64,000 bases of DNA from Symbiodinium natans (GCA_905221605.1 CAJNDS010002209.1:124001-188000), one strand, 5' to 3'; shown: positions 1 through 10,511, counted from the first letter of the stretch. Notes: a model not told the origin generated them from the sequence alone. A program made the numbers and translations.

Positions 1-129
1 GTTATTCTTATTGATTAATTACATATATGTTCTTTTCCTTTTCTTTTTTTTTTTTGGGGGGGGGGGGGGTGTCGCTTACAGGAATCTATGCTGCAAAAAG
101 GGTGCCCCATTTCGGGGAAATGCTTGCTG

Positions 130-320
130 GGGCGGCGCATGCAAAGAACGCTAAGCCCTGAGCCCTAAGCCCTAAGCCCTAAACCCTGCGCCCCAAAGCC
201 TAAACCCTAAACTCCAAACTCTAAACCCTAAGCTCTAAACCCTAATTAGGCCCTTAGCCCTAGACCCTAAACCCTAATTCCGTAAACCCTAAAACCCACA
301 ACCCTAAACCCTAAACCCCC
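130..320. repeat. Degenerate CCCTAAA-type repeats
   Basis: C-strand heptamers with many variants (CCCTAAG, CCCTAGA). In minus-strand sense they lie downstream of the monophosphatase-like exon. Confidence 0.85.
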
Positions 321-332
321 CATCTCTTCTCC

Positions 333-413
333 TCGCCAAGGAAGGTATGGGAGGGGAAGTGCATCTCCACGATGCCCCGGATCTTCTCTTCACACTGCTG
401 GTCCACGGCCGTC
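333..413 (-). CDS. Exon of an inositol monophosphatase-like protein
   Basis: The minus strand after an AG acceptor (CCCCCAG) reads TAVDQQCEEKIRG followed by FPSHTFLGEE. This matches the N-terminal part of the inositol monophosphatase/FBPase-like fold: the 'T-x-x-D' segment and the 'FP-x-H-x-F-(I/L)-G-E-E' metal-site motif. The family dephosphorylates inositol phosphates or related small phosphates using Mg2+ held by such acidic residues. Only this exon is visible; downstream exons would lie beyond the window start. It is flanked on both sides by telomere-type heptamers. The 3' end has no obvious GT; a GA dinucleotide after GGCGAG would fit. Seen: the motif. Inferred: that the gene is functional. 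Confidence 0.6.
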
Positions 414-419
414 CTGGGG

Positions 420-477
420 GTTTAGGGTTTAGGGTTTAGGGTTTAGGGTTTAGGGTTTAGGGTTTAGGGTTTAGGGT
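420..477. repeat. Telomere-type (TTTAGGG)n block
   Basis: About eight nearly perfect heptamers directly upstream (in minus-strand sense) of the monophosphatase-like exon. It provides the C-rich, CTAA-containing tract before the AG acceptor. Confidence 0.9.
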
Positions 478-599
478 CGGGAGACGGCGCGGGAGCTAAG
501 GGTTAGGCCTGGCGATCTATGAGGGAACAAAGGCGCACCCAGGCTTCTTTGACGAAAACGGATACTTCCGAAAGCTTCGTGTTGTGCATCCCTTTGTAT

Positions 600-690
600 G
601 TTCCCCCCTTATACTAACAGTCCTTAATGGAGAGTATAGTAGGGGGTACTATAATCATATTGAGGACTGCTAGTATAAGGGGGGACGTCA
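600..690. mobile_element. Family A inverted-repeat element (diverged)
   Basis: CCCCCTTATACTAACAGTCC at the left is mirrored by GGACTGCTAGTATAAGGGGG at the right around a short AT-rich centre. It is the same core as the better A copies near 40.4 and 46.3 kb. Confidence 0.7.
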
Positions 691-1349
691 ACGTACCCAT
701 ATAGTACAGATTTGGGCCCTGAAGCTACTGTTTTGAAACCCCTTTCAGATGGGATCCCACAGTGCCATCAGATAGGATACCACAGTGAACTGATCAGTGC
801 TATAAAACTAAAAATAACTATGGCTGCCCTGCATCACATAGGACTTTAGGTCTAGACACCTAAACCATATAAACCCTAAAACTGCATAGACCTTAAACAA
901 AAACACCCAAACCCTAAAACCGCAAGACGCCCTAAACACAAAAGAGCCCAAAAGCCATAACACTCCAAGCCCAAAACCCCCAAGGAAATCAACGTTTGAA
1001 CCCTTAGGTTTAGGGTTTGCTTCCATCCCTGACCCGGTGTGAGGATGGAGACTTGAGGGTTTCCGGTGCAGGTTGCGCTATTGTCCTTAGTTTTAAGTCT
1101 GGGTCGTTTTCCGGGACCTTTCCTAACGCAGGGCCCTTTCTTCAGGGTGGCAAGGTTCCGTTCTATCCCTAAACCCTAAACCACCCTAAACCCCTAAACC
1201 CTAAACCCTCCCTTTACTTAAACCACCTCCAAACATGGCCATCGCTAAGAAAGTCGCTTTGATGACACATTGCCAGAAGGCTCCCCAGGGCAAGTGTGCT
1301 CATGTTCACCCAAATTCCGGTCCGACAGTAGGTTGTGATGTGACTCCCA

Positions 1350-1592
1350 CCCCCGCCACCCCCCACCACCCCACCCACCCCACCCCCCCACGCCCCCCCC
1401 CCCCCCCACCCCCCCCCCACCCCCACCCCCCCCCCCCCCACAAACCCCCCCCCCCCCACACCCACCCCCCCCCCCCCCACACCCACCCCCCCCCCCCCCA
1501 CCCCCCACCCCCCCAAACCCCACTCCCGTCACCCCGCCCCCCCCCCCCCCCCCCCTGGTTTTTTTTTTTTTTTTTGTGGGGGGGGGGGGGGG
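1350..1592. repeat. C-rich low-complexity tract ending in T-run/G-run
   Basis: Long CCCCCACCC-type sequence followed by a T run that abuts a G run. Proline- or glycine-rich readings through it are compositional artefacts. Confidence 0.85.
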
Positions 1593-1648
1593 GTTCTCAT
1601 TGTGACGGTATACCCTTGTGGCCTCGGTCTCACGACGACCCTGGACCT

Positions 1649-1781
1649 GCTTGGAGGTTCAGGGTACTTTTAGCCCCTGATTAGAACTGTAGTCATCTGC
1701 CCCCGAAGTCCCCTAAGTCCTCAAAGTAGGTTAAGCAGACTTATGATTGGAGTAAGAAGTACCCATGAAGCACCTCCAAGT
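1649..1781. mobile_element. Family B inverted-repeat element, long subtype
   Basis: Starts CTTGGAGGTTCA and ends CACCTCCAAG, with internal GTCCCCTAAGTCCTCAAAGTAGG. The copy at 51774-51899 shares this inner segment, so the two form a subtype of family B. Confidence 0.75.
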
Positions 1782-1809
1782 GGACCCTAAACGCCGAAAA
1801 CACCAAACC

Positions 1810-1869
1810 CTCGCCAGGCTGCAGCAGATCTGCATCGAAGGCCTTTGTTTCGATGACCTCCGCACCCAC
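1810..1869 (-). CDS. Exon candidate
   Basis: After the acceptor GCACTCAG the minus strand reads VGAEVIETKAFDADLL for 20 uninterrupted codons, then GAG followed by GGTTTGG. The AG-E-(V/I)-I-type helix could belong to the N-terminus of the monophosphatase-like protein lying downstream, but the phases do not join directly, so an extra exon or another gene is needed. Confidence 0.4.
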
Positions 1870-1988
1870 CTGAGTGCTAGGGGTTTAGGGTTTAGGGGTA
1901 GGCTTTGGGCATTTGGGGGGCTCGGGTTTAGGGTTTAGGGTTTCGGGTTTAGGGTTTAGGGTTTAGGGTTTAGGGTTCGTGTCGGCGC

Positions 1989-2080
1989 TTAGGCTTTAGG
2001 TGCTGAAGGCCCGGGCCCCATTTCAGTAGGCATGCTCATGGCTGTAACCACTCCCTGGTATTCCTCATAAGACCAGCCAG
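1989..2080 (-). CDS. Exon candidate with stop codon
   Basis: Acceptor CCTTTAG, then AGWSYEEYQGVVTAMS and a TAA stop at 1989-1991. The exon is 92 nt. It may be the 3' end of a gene. Product not recognised. Confidence 0.35.
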
Positions 2081-2279
2081 CTAAAGGCCAAACCGTCTAA
2101 ACGTTTAGGGTTTAGGGTTTAGGGTTTAGGGTTCCCTGTCGCCTCGGACCAACAGGGGTGCCCTGTTCTGTCATTACATCTTCTAAGGGGTCCGAAGACA
2201 AACCGGGCATCTCTGGAAGTCCTAACGCAACAAACTCCCCCAGGGAGCCAAGACCCCTCCAGCACAAAAATGAGTGCGT

Positions 2280-2386
2280 AAACGATCGCTAAACGCTAAA
2301 CCCTAAACCCTAAACCCTAAACCCTAAACCCTAAACCCTAAACCCTAAACCCTAGACCCTAGACCCTAGACCCTAGACCCTAAACC
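2280..2386. repeat. (CCCTAAA)n block
   Basis: Near-perfect C-strand heptamers, the last several drifting to CCCTAGA. Confidence 0.9.
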
Positions 2387-2563
2387 CAAGACAAGGGGCC
2401 ATCTGATACCCCAAACCCTGACACGTTGAAGTTCAAAACCCGAAAACCGGGTGTGGGGTTTGGGGTTCAGGGTTCGTTTGAAGCTTTGGGGTGCGGGGCT
2501 ACTGGTTGCGGGTCTCAAGAGGATTCTTTTTTCTTTTTTTTTTTTTGGGGGGGGGGGGGTTTT

Positions 2564-2663
2564 NNNNNNNNNNNNNNNNNNNNNNNNNNNNNNNNNNNNN
2601 NNNNNNNNNNNNNNNNNNNNNNNNNNNNNNNNNNNNNNNNNNNNNNNNNNNNNNNNNNNNNNN
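2564..2663. other. Assembly gap (100 N)
   Basis: Exactly 100 unresolved bases directly after a T-run/G-run homopolymer junction, a likely sequencing break point. Confidence 0.98.
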
Positions 2664-2827
2664 GGAGGGTAAGCCCTAAACCCTAAACCCTAAACCCTAA
2701 ACCCTAAACCTTAACCCTAAACCCTGAACCCTGAACCCTGAACCCTAAACCCTAAACCCTAAACCCTAAGCTTTGCCTAGGAACCCAGCATGTTACAGCG
2801 AGGCTACCCCGTGTGTCTGCTGGCTAC

Positions 2828-2892
2828 CGTTTCTGCAGAGCTCATGCACTGGCGCTGAAGGTCCTTCAACCCTTGTAAGGAAGCCAAAAGCC
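2828..2892 (-). CDS. Exon candidate
   Basis: Acceptor GTTCTTCAG and donor GTAGCC bracket the reading AFGFLTRVEGPSAPVH (65 nt). Product not recognised. Confidence 0.3.
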
Positions 2893-3366
2893 CTGAAGAA
2901 CCCGCACGTAGACAGAGTAGCAATAACTTAAGAATACTACCAGCAGTTGTAGTAAATAGTGATATTGGTGCGTAAGAACATAGCTGTGTAGTTGTCGTAG
3001 TAGCTCATGTCAGGCGCCCGGCTACGACCCCAAACTGAAGCAAAACCCTAAACTTCCCAGGAGCCACACTCTTCCCTAAACCCTAAACATCCTAAACCCT
3101 CAGCGCAAAAACAACTCGATAAAACCTATAAACCCAAAATAATCTCAACCCCTAAACCCTAAACCCTCAACCCTAAACCTCTCAACCCTGGATCCTGTAA
3201 TCCCTGAACCCTAAGCCCCCAAACTCTATAGAGCTGCTGTTTCGGGTTTAGGGTTCAGGACTTAAAGTTTACCCTAAACCCTGATCCCTAAGCCGGAATT
3301 CCCTAATCCCTAAACCATACACCCTAAACATCCCTAAACCCTAAACCCTAAACCCTAAACCCAAAC

Positions 3367-3426
3367 CCTTGAGGCCAAGGGCGCCTCGAAGTCGCGCGGG
3401 TCGATGACCAAAGTCTGCGGGGAGGG
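3367..3426 (-). CDS. Exon candidate
   Basis: Reads PSPQTLVIDPRDFEAPLAS after an AAG or CCGCAG acceptor and runs into GTTTGGG. Protein-like composition; product unknown. Confidence 0.35.
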
Positions 3427-3879
3427 CTTCGCATGGAACAGGTGCAGGGTGTAGGATTTAGGGTGTAGGGTTCAGGGTTTAGGGTTTGGGGTTTAGGGAC
3501 TTTATGGTATACTTGGAGGTTCGTCTGGGTACTTTTAAGTAGCGTTCGAGGTAGGGCAGCTCTGGTTGTACCCGTATTTTGTAACCCTGCTTTCGGGTTT
3601 CGGGGTTAATTCTAGGGGGTCTAGGTTTTAGGGCTTACAGGTTCTTACTGTTTACGCAGCGTCAAACCTTCAACCCTCAACCCTCAACCCTCAACCCTAA
3701 ACCCCACACCCTAAACCCTAAACCGCCGCAACCCAGTCGCTGTCTGAGCCTTGGGAACCCTCTGCGCCCCGCACCTCAACCCTGAAATGCTGAACCTCGA
3801 AATATTCAACATACCCCGAAGGCTCCAAATATCCCAAACTTTAGACCCCAAAGTAGGTACCATTCATATATTTGGAGCC

Positions 3880-3990
3880 CTAGGGTACCCCTTGGGCATA
3901 CCCCTTAACAGAAATTTAAGGGGGATGGCTCCCTTGTCATTTCCTTTTATAGGTTAAGGGGTATGGGTTTGGGGTGTGGTGATTCATTCT
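3880..3990. mobile_element. Family J inverted-repeat element
   Basis: Contains TACCCCTTGGGCATACCCCTT and, about 60 nt further on, a mirrored AGGTTAAGGGGTATGG. A second copy is at 18760-18870. Confidence 0.5.
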
Positions 3991-4445
3991 TAGATTACGA
4001 ATCGTAAAGTTGGGGTCATATAGTATACCCTATACTGCCTATACTACCGAAAACTCGTAGTACTTCGTCTGAACCATAGACCCTTTTAGGGTTCATGTGG
4101 TCCTCAAGGTTAGGGTTTAGTATGCTGTTTCGGGCCGATGTCTGAACCAGCGACGTTCCCAAGGGTTTCGGCTTTACGGCGCCGCAAGTGCTCGACCCTC
4201 AACCCTGAACCCTACTGTAAACCCAAAAGCCTGCATACCCTATGACACCTCCCAAGGCTCCCAAACTTTGAACGGCTCCCATGCGCACACCAACGGAACC
4301 CCAACCCCCCCCCCCCCCCAAAAAAAAAAAAAAAACAAAAAAAAATCAAAAACCGCAAAACCCTAAGAACCGAAAACCCGAAACCCCAAAACCCTAAACA
4401 CTAAACCCCGAAACCCCAAACCCGCAAACCCCAAAACCACGGCAC

Positions 4446-4510
4446 CTGGCACGTGGGGTCATGAGCCAACTTGGCCGTCATCCGCGCCCGACTTCGTGCG
4501 GGTTTTCGTG
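4446..4510 (-). CDS. Exon candidate
   Basis: Acceptor CTGAAAG, donor GTGCCG, basic reading with MTAKLAHDPTCQ at its end. Weak. Confidence 0.25.
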
Positions 4511-5506
4511 CTTTCAGGGGTTTTTGGGCCCCTGGGGCTGATCTAGGGTTTACGGTTTAGGGTTTGAATGGGCATGTTGGGTAGTTATAAGGGTTTGGGT
4601 TTCGCTTACGGTTTAGGGCATAGGCAACCCAATGGGTACTAGAACCCTTCAGGACACTAGGGTACGTGTTGATAGGGGGTTATTGGCGGAGGGATGCGCT
4701 GACTAATTCTCGAGGCGCGTGATTATGAGTCTCTGCCCATACTGTGTGGAGTATGGTTTGACTATACTTTCTTCATTTTCATCCGCAGTAATATTTTGTT
4801 AAACTACGAATATTGCAACAGCTGTTACATCTACGACTCTGGGTTCAGGGTTCAGGGTTCAGGGTTTAGGGTTTAGGGTTTATAGGCTTTAGGGTTTAGG
4901 GTTTAGGGTTGAGCGCTGTTGCATCTACGACTCTTATTCTGGGCACTTGCAGACCCGCTTTGACGGAAAGCTGCGGATGAGTCGCGGTGGAGGTTCGACT
5001 TTGCGGTGCCGCCTGGACTTCCCAAGCCTGAAACCCTTTTAGGGTTGAGGGTTTAGGTTTAGGGTTTAGAGGGGCAGAGGGTTAGAGGGTTAGAGGGTTT
5101 AGGGTTGAGGGTTAAAAATTGAGGGTTTATAGGGTGTAGGGTTTACGGTTTAAAGGCCAGAAAACCCCCATATAGCACATACTTGGGCCTTCAGGGGCTT
5201 CCTATAATACAGTAGCTCTAGGGCCCAAATATGCACAATGTGGTTACATGGGCCCCCAGGGTTGGTAGCCCAGTAACCATATGACAATAAGGGTTAAGGG
5301 TTAAGGGTTAAGGGTTTAGGGTTTAGGGCTTCTTTTGGGTTGGTTACTTTGTAAGGGAACCCAGAACACAAATTCAGAAGTACCACTGGGGTACAAAAGC
5401 TTCGACCTTGACATGGCATGAGAGCCCTAAACCCTAAACCCTAAACCCTAAACGCTAAACGCTAAACGCTAAACGCTAAACCCTAAACCCTAAACCCTAA
5501 TCCTAC

Positions 5507-5571
5507 CATTCACATAGATCGCCTTTTGTACACTTGGGCATGGCTCTGGGATCGCCCTTAATAATGAAGCA
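5507..5571 (-). CDS. Exon candidate
   Basis: Acceptor TTTTCGAAG and donor GTAGGA bracket CFIIKGDPRAMPKCTK (65 nt). Two spaced cysteines and lysines are visible. Product unknown. Confidence 0.35.
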
Positions 5572-5769
5572 CTTCGAAAATAGGGGGTTTAGGGTTTAGG
5601 GTTTAGGGTTAGGGTTTAGGGTTTAGGGGTTGCTACATATGATCCTCTTAAACCCAGTTGGGGAAAATCATGGAATGTCACACGGGCCTACCTAGAGACG
5701 TATGGTGAGAAGGTGAGACACCCCGCTTCGCGGGGATCGCGGAAATGATCTATTAGGTGATGAAGAAAC

Positions 5770-5853
5770 TTGAAGAACTCGGAAGAACTCTCCATGAAAG
5801 CCATGCATATCCACTCCTTCGGCAGCCCTGAGCCCACCCAGCTGCTTCGACAG
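5770..5853 (-). CDS. Exon candidate
   Basis: 28 codons in phase 0, reading KQLGGLRAAEGVDMHGFH, then donor GTTTCTTC. It lies just downstream of the Cys-rich gene stop and so belongs to a different gene if real. The opposite strand is also open (see rejected items). Confidence 0.4.
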
Positions 5854-5955
5854 CTTTGCAAATCCCAGAGCCCCCTCCCGCCCCCCCCCCCCGGGGTTTC
5901 GGTTTCGGGTTTAGGGTTTACGGTTTAGGGTTAGGGGCTAGGGCTTTGGGCCGCT

Positions 5956-8103
5956 CTATGACACAGTCACCTGGGCACCAGGCGCTCCAATGTTGAAGCA
6001 AACGCAGAAGGGTTGGTCCTTCACTCGCGGGCAATGGTAATGTGTCCAGCAGCAACAGCAAGTGGTCAAGCCCAGGCAATTGTGAAAGCCTTCTCCTTGC
6101 TCAGAAGGAGTCCGACAGGAACAAGGGAAAATGTGTAGTTCTCCAAATTAGGATCTAGGTGCTCGGCTGTGAATATATACATATATATATATATATACAT
6201 CTAGATATGCTAATTTAGAGCACCCCCCCCCATTTGTGTTCGTCATGTCAGAGAGCCCACACGTAGTTATTTAGTAAAAAACTGAAAAAAACTGAAGAAA
6301 AAAGATGTAAAGAAAACCTCTCCTATAATTCTGGGAGGTTCATGGGTACTTATAAATAGGGGTATACGTACCCTGATTAAAGTTATTATAGTCAAAGTTA
6401 CCCTACTTATTAGTCCTAATTACTGACAAGTACTAATGAACCTCTGAGGATTAAGCAATCAAGGTTCTCTTGCATTTTCCACTTTTGCCATCTGGGGGGT
6501 TTCCGAAACTAGGGGTACCTTATTGGGGTCCTTATTATAAGGGGATCCTGCTATTTGGGGGGTCCCCTGTTTTCGTAAACCCCCATTTGGTTCTCCACTA
6601 TAATATAAGCCTGACGCTTCCAGGGACAATTTCTAATCAGGTTAGTCGAGCCCCTCAGGACGCCATGCCCTGGAATGATCGGGAGAGGATTCCTAACACT
6701 GACCCAGTCTCCATGATCTCGGGCAAAGCACTCGCCACGACAGCAAAGCTGCTTGATCTCACAGCGCGGCTTGGAATCTTCACCGATGCATTCCTGTGAG
6801 ACGGTTTAGTGCTTAGGGATTTGTTAGAGCTTGGGGCCACTTTGGGGTTTCCCGGTTTTTGTATAGGGTTTGGAGATTTGTGTGGTTGTCATAACTTTTC
6901 GTCCCTTCCCCACAAGTTTTGGCAGCTACACCACTTCTAGCCATACGCCCCAACAAAGCAACAACGACTCCCAACATTGATCCAGATTCGTTGTAGTAGT
7001 GCACACCCATGCAAAGGCACCAGCAGGGCCAAAAGCCCCCCCAGAGCTTCAAGCCGTCGCTCTTATGTAGGGGATCGACCATGCCTTGGTAGCCCTAAGC
7101 CTTAAACCCTTATAATAAGGGCACCATTTTTTGGGGTGGTTACTTGATAAGGGAACCCTGAACCAGAAAAAGGGAAATTCGGAAAAGGGGTACCACTGGG
7201 CTGCCAAGACGCGCACTTCACCACCGCAGGGCTTCTTGCCTTGTCTGCCAAGAAAAGTTCGCAACTGTCAGACAGTGGGAGTTTGCCACTTATCTCCCGT
7301 GTGTGCGCGGGCGGCCGGGAGGGCGGACGTGTGGTTGCGTGCGTGCGTGTGGGTGTGTGGCTGGGTGTGCGAGTGGGTGTGCGGGTGGGTGTGCGGGTGG
7401 GGGTGCGGGTGGGTGTGCGGGTGGGGGTGGGGGTGTGGGTGGGGGGGTGGGGGTGGGTGGGGGTGGGTGGGGGGGGTGGGTGGTGCGCGGGCGGGCAGGA
7501 GGGTGTGTGCGTTGGTGCATGTGCTTGTTTGTTTGAGAAGGGTGGGGGTGGGGGCGGGCGTGCATGGGGGATGTTATAGGCAATTGAAACGTCCGGCTTG
7601 GCTTCAGTCTGGGGGCTGTCTGGCCGCAACTTGTGCAGATCATGGCAGATCATCACGCCCATTCGATTTGATTGCTTAAATGGGGGGGGGGCTGTTTTGC
7701 TTGGACCAAACCAACCCTAAACCCTAAACCCTAAACCCTAAACCCTAAACCCTAAACCCTGAACCCTAAACCCTAAACCCTAAATATTTCCAAAATATTC
7801 AGCAAAGCGGCCCCACGCGATGCACAACGGCATGTCCCTTGCGGGGAAGCTGCATATCTGACGCAAGCAGCAGCATTGGTACACCTGATGGCAGAGTGGG
7901 TCTGCTGGAGATGTGAGCTCGCACACACACATGCAGCAGGTGGTGAAGCTGGAGTGCCCACAGAGAGGTTTGTAGCATTTGCCACAGCCAGTACCACAGC
8001 AAACACAGTAGTTCAGCCACCAAAGGTCCCGAAAAATCTCGCTTGGCTTCATTTCACGTCCATGATCCTGTTCGAACTCAACGTCGTACCAGGGGCGAAC
8101 CAT
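5956..8103 (-). CDS. Cys-rich protein, dinoflagellate type, three exons
   Basis: Exon 1 starts at an ATG in good context (CCCACCATGG, 8103) and runs to about 7801. It encodes WYDVEFEQD, then dense cysteines (CVCCGTGCGKC, TTCCMCVCEL, YQCCCLRQICSFP). Exon 2 (6704-6793) has acceptor TCTCACAG, reads PRCEIKQLCCRGECF and ends at donor GTCAGT. Exon 3 (5956-6099) reads GLTTCCCCWTHYHC then QPFCVCFN and stops with TAG. Exons 2 and 3 join in phase 0. The CCC-x(n)-C-x-(F/H)-P-x(n)-C motif occurs in exon 1 and again in exon 3, so the protein looks like two related Cys modules. I associate such unannotated Cys-rich proteins with dinoflagellates; function is unknown. No GT is visible at the end of exon 1; GA follows GCT. 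Intron 1 holds G-strand telomeric repeats, a GTGCGGGTGG-rich tract and a family C element. Confidence 0.55.
6176..6200. repeat. (TA)n microsatellite
   Basis: Short ATATAT tract just upstream (minus sense) of exon 3 of the Cys-rich gene. Confidence 0.85.
6331..6448. mobile_element. Family B inverted-repeat element
   Basis: GGAGGTTCATGGGTACTTATAA at the left is mirrored by AGTACTAATGAACCTC at the right. It lies in intron 2 of the Cys-rich gene. Confidence 0.75.
6491..6590. mobile_element. Family E inverted-repeat element
   Basis: GGGGGGTTTCCGAAACTAGGGG at the left and CCCCTGTTTTCGTAAACCCCC at the right, around CTTATTATAAGG. Related copies are at 17387 and 20267. Confidence 0.7.
7085..7208. 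mobile_element. Family C inverted-repeat element
   Basis: Ends CTTGGTAGCCC and GGGCTGCCAAG, with the family-typical centre (AAGGGCACC...GGTTACTTGATAAGGGAACCC). It is inside intron 1 of the Cys-rich gene. Confidence 0.8.
7320..7560. repeat. G/T-rich minisatellite-like tract
   Basis: Imperfect GTGCGGGTGG-type repeats. All three frames of both strands are open here only because of composition. Confidence 0.85.
7717..7784. repeat. (CCCTAAA)n block
   Basis: About nine heptamers directly downstream (minus sense) of exon 1 of the Cys-rich gene, so the intron begins with G-strand repeats. Confidence 0.9.
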
Positions 8104-8380
8104 GGTGGGCGGCGCGGCTAGGTACAGCCAACCCCAAAGGGTCCCTAGTATCTAGATAGTAGAAAGTAGGGTTGCCATACTAGGAATTACTAGTATGGTT
8201 TGGGTAAGGGTCCCCAGAAAGGTACTTGGGACCCTGTGGGAACCATCTGCTCCGATTGCTAAGGCACGAGCCCCAAAATGACCGGTCGCCGCAAGGTCTG
8301 AAGTTTGGAACCGCTTTGGAGCCCGCAAACAACAGAGCAGGATCCTATGTAGTTCCCAAGACTCATTTCCGCCTGGAACT

Positions 8381-8470
8381 AGATGGTCACTTCTCGAAAT
8401 TGTGGTCCCGTTTTGGGGTTACACAAGCAAGGTGGCCCTTTATATTTAGGGCACCAGAAATTAGAGAACT
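8381..8470. mobile_element. Family K element
   Basis: Shares GATGGTCACTTCTC...TATGGTCCC...TTTAGGG-type sequence with 43848-43935. Two copies only, so the family definition is provisional. Confidence 0.45.
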
Positions 8471-8619
8471 GAGCGACCTCTAAACTAGGGAAAGTACCTC
8501 AAAGCGCACTATGAAACCCGTGGTACGAAGTACGGTTTCTTCCTAACGTACGGGGTCTATGTCCCGAAACCCTAAACCCTAAGCCCTAAACTGTAAACCC
8601 TAGACCCTGAGCCCCGTAC

Positions 8620-8671
8620 CCATTTTGCTTGCATCACTGTGGACTCGAACGCGTGTCCACGCTCGAAAGCA
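8620..8671 (-). CDS. Exon candidate
   Basis: Acceptor CACAAGGCAG, reading CFRAWTRVRVHSDASKM, donor GTACGG. Confidence 0.3.
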
Positions 8672-8772
8672 CTGCCTTGTGAGGACCACATGAACCCTAA
8701 AAGGGTTATTATTTGGGATGTTCTCCCTTGTACTAACAGGGGTTCAGGGTTTAGGGTCGGGTTTAAGGTTTT

Positions 8773-8876
8773 TGGGATGTTCCCCCTTAAACTAACAGCC
8801 CTCAATAGGGATTATTGCACCCTTATACTATTATAATCCCTATTAAGGACTGAGTATAAGGGGGGAGATTCCCAAG
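8773..8876. mobile_element. Family A inverted-repeat element
   Basis: Begins TTGGGATGTTCCCCC and ends GGGGGGAGATTCCCAAG, with mirrored CTAACAG / CTGAGTATAAG inside. Confidence 0.8.
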
Positions 8877-8880
8877 TTAC

Positions 8881-9110
8881 TATGGTTCATATACCTTCAT
8901 AGGAATTATAGGATGAACCCTAAAAGGGTTATTATGCTTCATATACCTTAATAAGCAGGAATTACAGCATGAACCGCAAAGAGGTTTATTATGGCTCATA
9001 TACAGTAATAAGAAGTATAGTTCATGTACCTTGCTAGGTTTATATGGTTCATATACCTTACTAGGTTTATATGGGTTCATATACCTTACTAGGTTTATAT
9101 GGTGCATATA
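8881..9110. repeat. Tandem repeat, about 27-30 bp unit
   Basis: Repeated TATGGTTCATATACCTTA(C/A)TAGG units with progressive drift, directly next to the family A element. Confidence 0.8.
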
Positions 9111-9159
9111 CGGTTACCTTAACGGCAAATTTATAGTAGTAAAGGGTATATGAAGTAGA

Positions 9160-9244
9160 GCATATATTCTTGTACCCACAAAAGGACACCCGGTATATAC
9201 ACTCACCAATATTAAAATGGAACCTCATATACGCTCACCAATAA
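9160..9244. mobile_element. Family I element
   Basis: TTCTTGTACCCACAAAAGG and two copies of TATA(C)ACTCACCAA. The copy at 30260-30341 behaves as an intron whose minus-strand donor is GTGAGT. Confidence 0.6.
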
Positions 9245-9328
9245 CCCTAAACCCTAAACCCTAAACCCTGAACCCTAACCCTAAACCCTAAACACTAAAC
9301 CCTAAACCCTAAACCCTAAACCCTAAAC

Positions 9329-9423
9329 CCTGCTTCATATGACTCCAACTCTGGGGGCTCACTTCGTCCCCAAGGTGGCTTTGGCAGGCGACGTGGGCAT
9401 GACGATCTCGGAGGTTCAGCTGC
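9329..9423 (-). CDS. Exon candidate
   Basis: Acceptor CCCCAGCCCAG, proline/arginine-rich reading EPPRSSCPRRLPKPPW, then a donor inside the telomeric repeat (GG/GTTTAGGG). Confidence 0.35.
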
Positions 9424-9431
9424 CTGGGCTG

Positions 9432-9655
9432 GGGTTTAGGGCTTAGGGCTTAGGGCTTAGGGCTTAGGGCTTAGGGCTTAGGGCTTAGGGTTTAGGGTTT
9501 AGGGTTTGGGGTTTAGGGTTTAGGGTTTGGGGTTTAGGGTTTGGGGTTTAGGGTTTAGGGTTTGGGGTTTGGGGTTCAGGGTTAGGGGTTTGGGGTTTAG
9601 GGTTCAAGGTTTAGGGTTTGGGGTTTTGGGTTTGGGGCTTAGGGTTTAGGGTCGG
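9432..9655. repeat. TTTAGGG/GCTTAGGG/TTTGGGG variant array
   Basis: A long G-strand block in which variant heptamers come in local runs (GCTTAGG, then TTTAGGG, then TTTGGGG). That pattern indicates local tandem expansion after arrival. Confidence 0.9.
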
Positions 9656-9955
9656 GGGGGGGGGGGGGTTAGGTTAAGTTTCGCTAGACACCAGGGCTGA
9701 AGTGGGGTTGTCGTTATGGTACTTGCTAGGAGTATACTTATGCCTAAGGGTGTTATAGCTGCTTTCTCAGAACCTAAAAACCCAGACCCTAAACCCGAAA
9801 CCCTAAACGCTAAACCATAAACTCTCTAAAGCAAGCATGGGGTCCCTACGGCCTCTCCAAACCTAGTCCTGGTAACCCTACCTTCAGAACCCCAAAGCCT
9901 ACCTGTTTTGCAACTTCTTACAAACAAAAAAAGACTTACAGGATTTTTAGGGAAC

Positions 9956-10126
9956 CTGCAAAAGTAGGTCTTGGGTGCTGGTATATACTTCCATGGACCT
10001 GGTCATTATAGTTTGCTTGAACCACGAAGGACACCAACATGCGGTCCCTGGTAGGATAGGGTAAGTAAAGCCTTGTACCGGATGGCTTGGTGCTCGGTTG
10101 GCTCTGGCTTGGCTCGTTTGGAGTAC
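9956..10126 (-). CDS. Exon candidate abutting family C element
   Basis: 57 codons open. It starts exactly at the minus-strand 3' end of the family C element (GGGCTACCAG) and ends at donor GTTCCC. It includes PSQSQPSTKPSGTRLYLP and MLVSFVVQANYNDQVHG. Product unknown; one of the longer exon candidates. Confidence 0.4.
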
Positions 10127-10245
10127 CTGGTAGCCCATTAAACATATTATAACAAGGGCACCCTTTTGGGGGGTTGTGTATTTTACAAGGGAACCCGAAA
10201 AACAAAAAAAAAAAAAAGGGTATAGGGTACCGCTGGGCTACCAAG
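10127..10245. mobile_element. Family C inverted-repeat element
   Basis: Ends CTGGTAGCCCA and TGGGCTACCAAG. On the minus strand its final AG would be the 3' splice site of the exon at 9956-10126. Confidence 0.8.
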
Positions 10246-10342
10246 GGGCTCTTTTAGGGTTTAGGGTTTAGGGTGGCCTTGGGGTGGGCATGTCTGCAAA
10301 CGATTGGCGCCCTTACCAGCGCGCCACACCTCGCCGAGCTCA

Positions 10343-10500
10343 CCCTAAACCCTAAACCCTAAACCCTAAACCCTAAACCCTAAACCCTAAACCCTAAACC
10401 CTAAACCCTAAACCCTCTAAACCCTAAACCCCCTAAACCCCCTGAACCCCCTAAACCCCCTAAACCCCCTAAACCCCCTAAAACCCTAACCCTAAACCCT
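10343..10500. repeat. (CCCTAAA)n with CCCCCTAAA variants
   Basis: Perfect heptamers followed by an 8-mer variant run. Confidence 0.9.
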
Positions 10501-10511
10501 AAACCCCAGAC

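Noticed and set aside
5812-5873. Plus-strand reading starting MKAMHIHSFGSPEP, similar to the N-terminus of zinc-type quinone oxidoreductases
   Set aside because: No further oxidoreductase sequence follows, there is no usable plus-strand donor, and the minus strand gives a 28-codon exon with a GT donor in the direction of all recognised genes.
7102-7662. Pro/Thr- or Gly/Val-rich proteins around 7.1-7.7 kb
   Set aside because: The region is the intron of the Cys-rich gene and the frames are open on both strands due to G/T bias.
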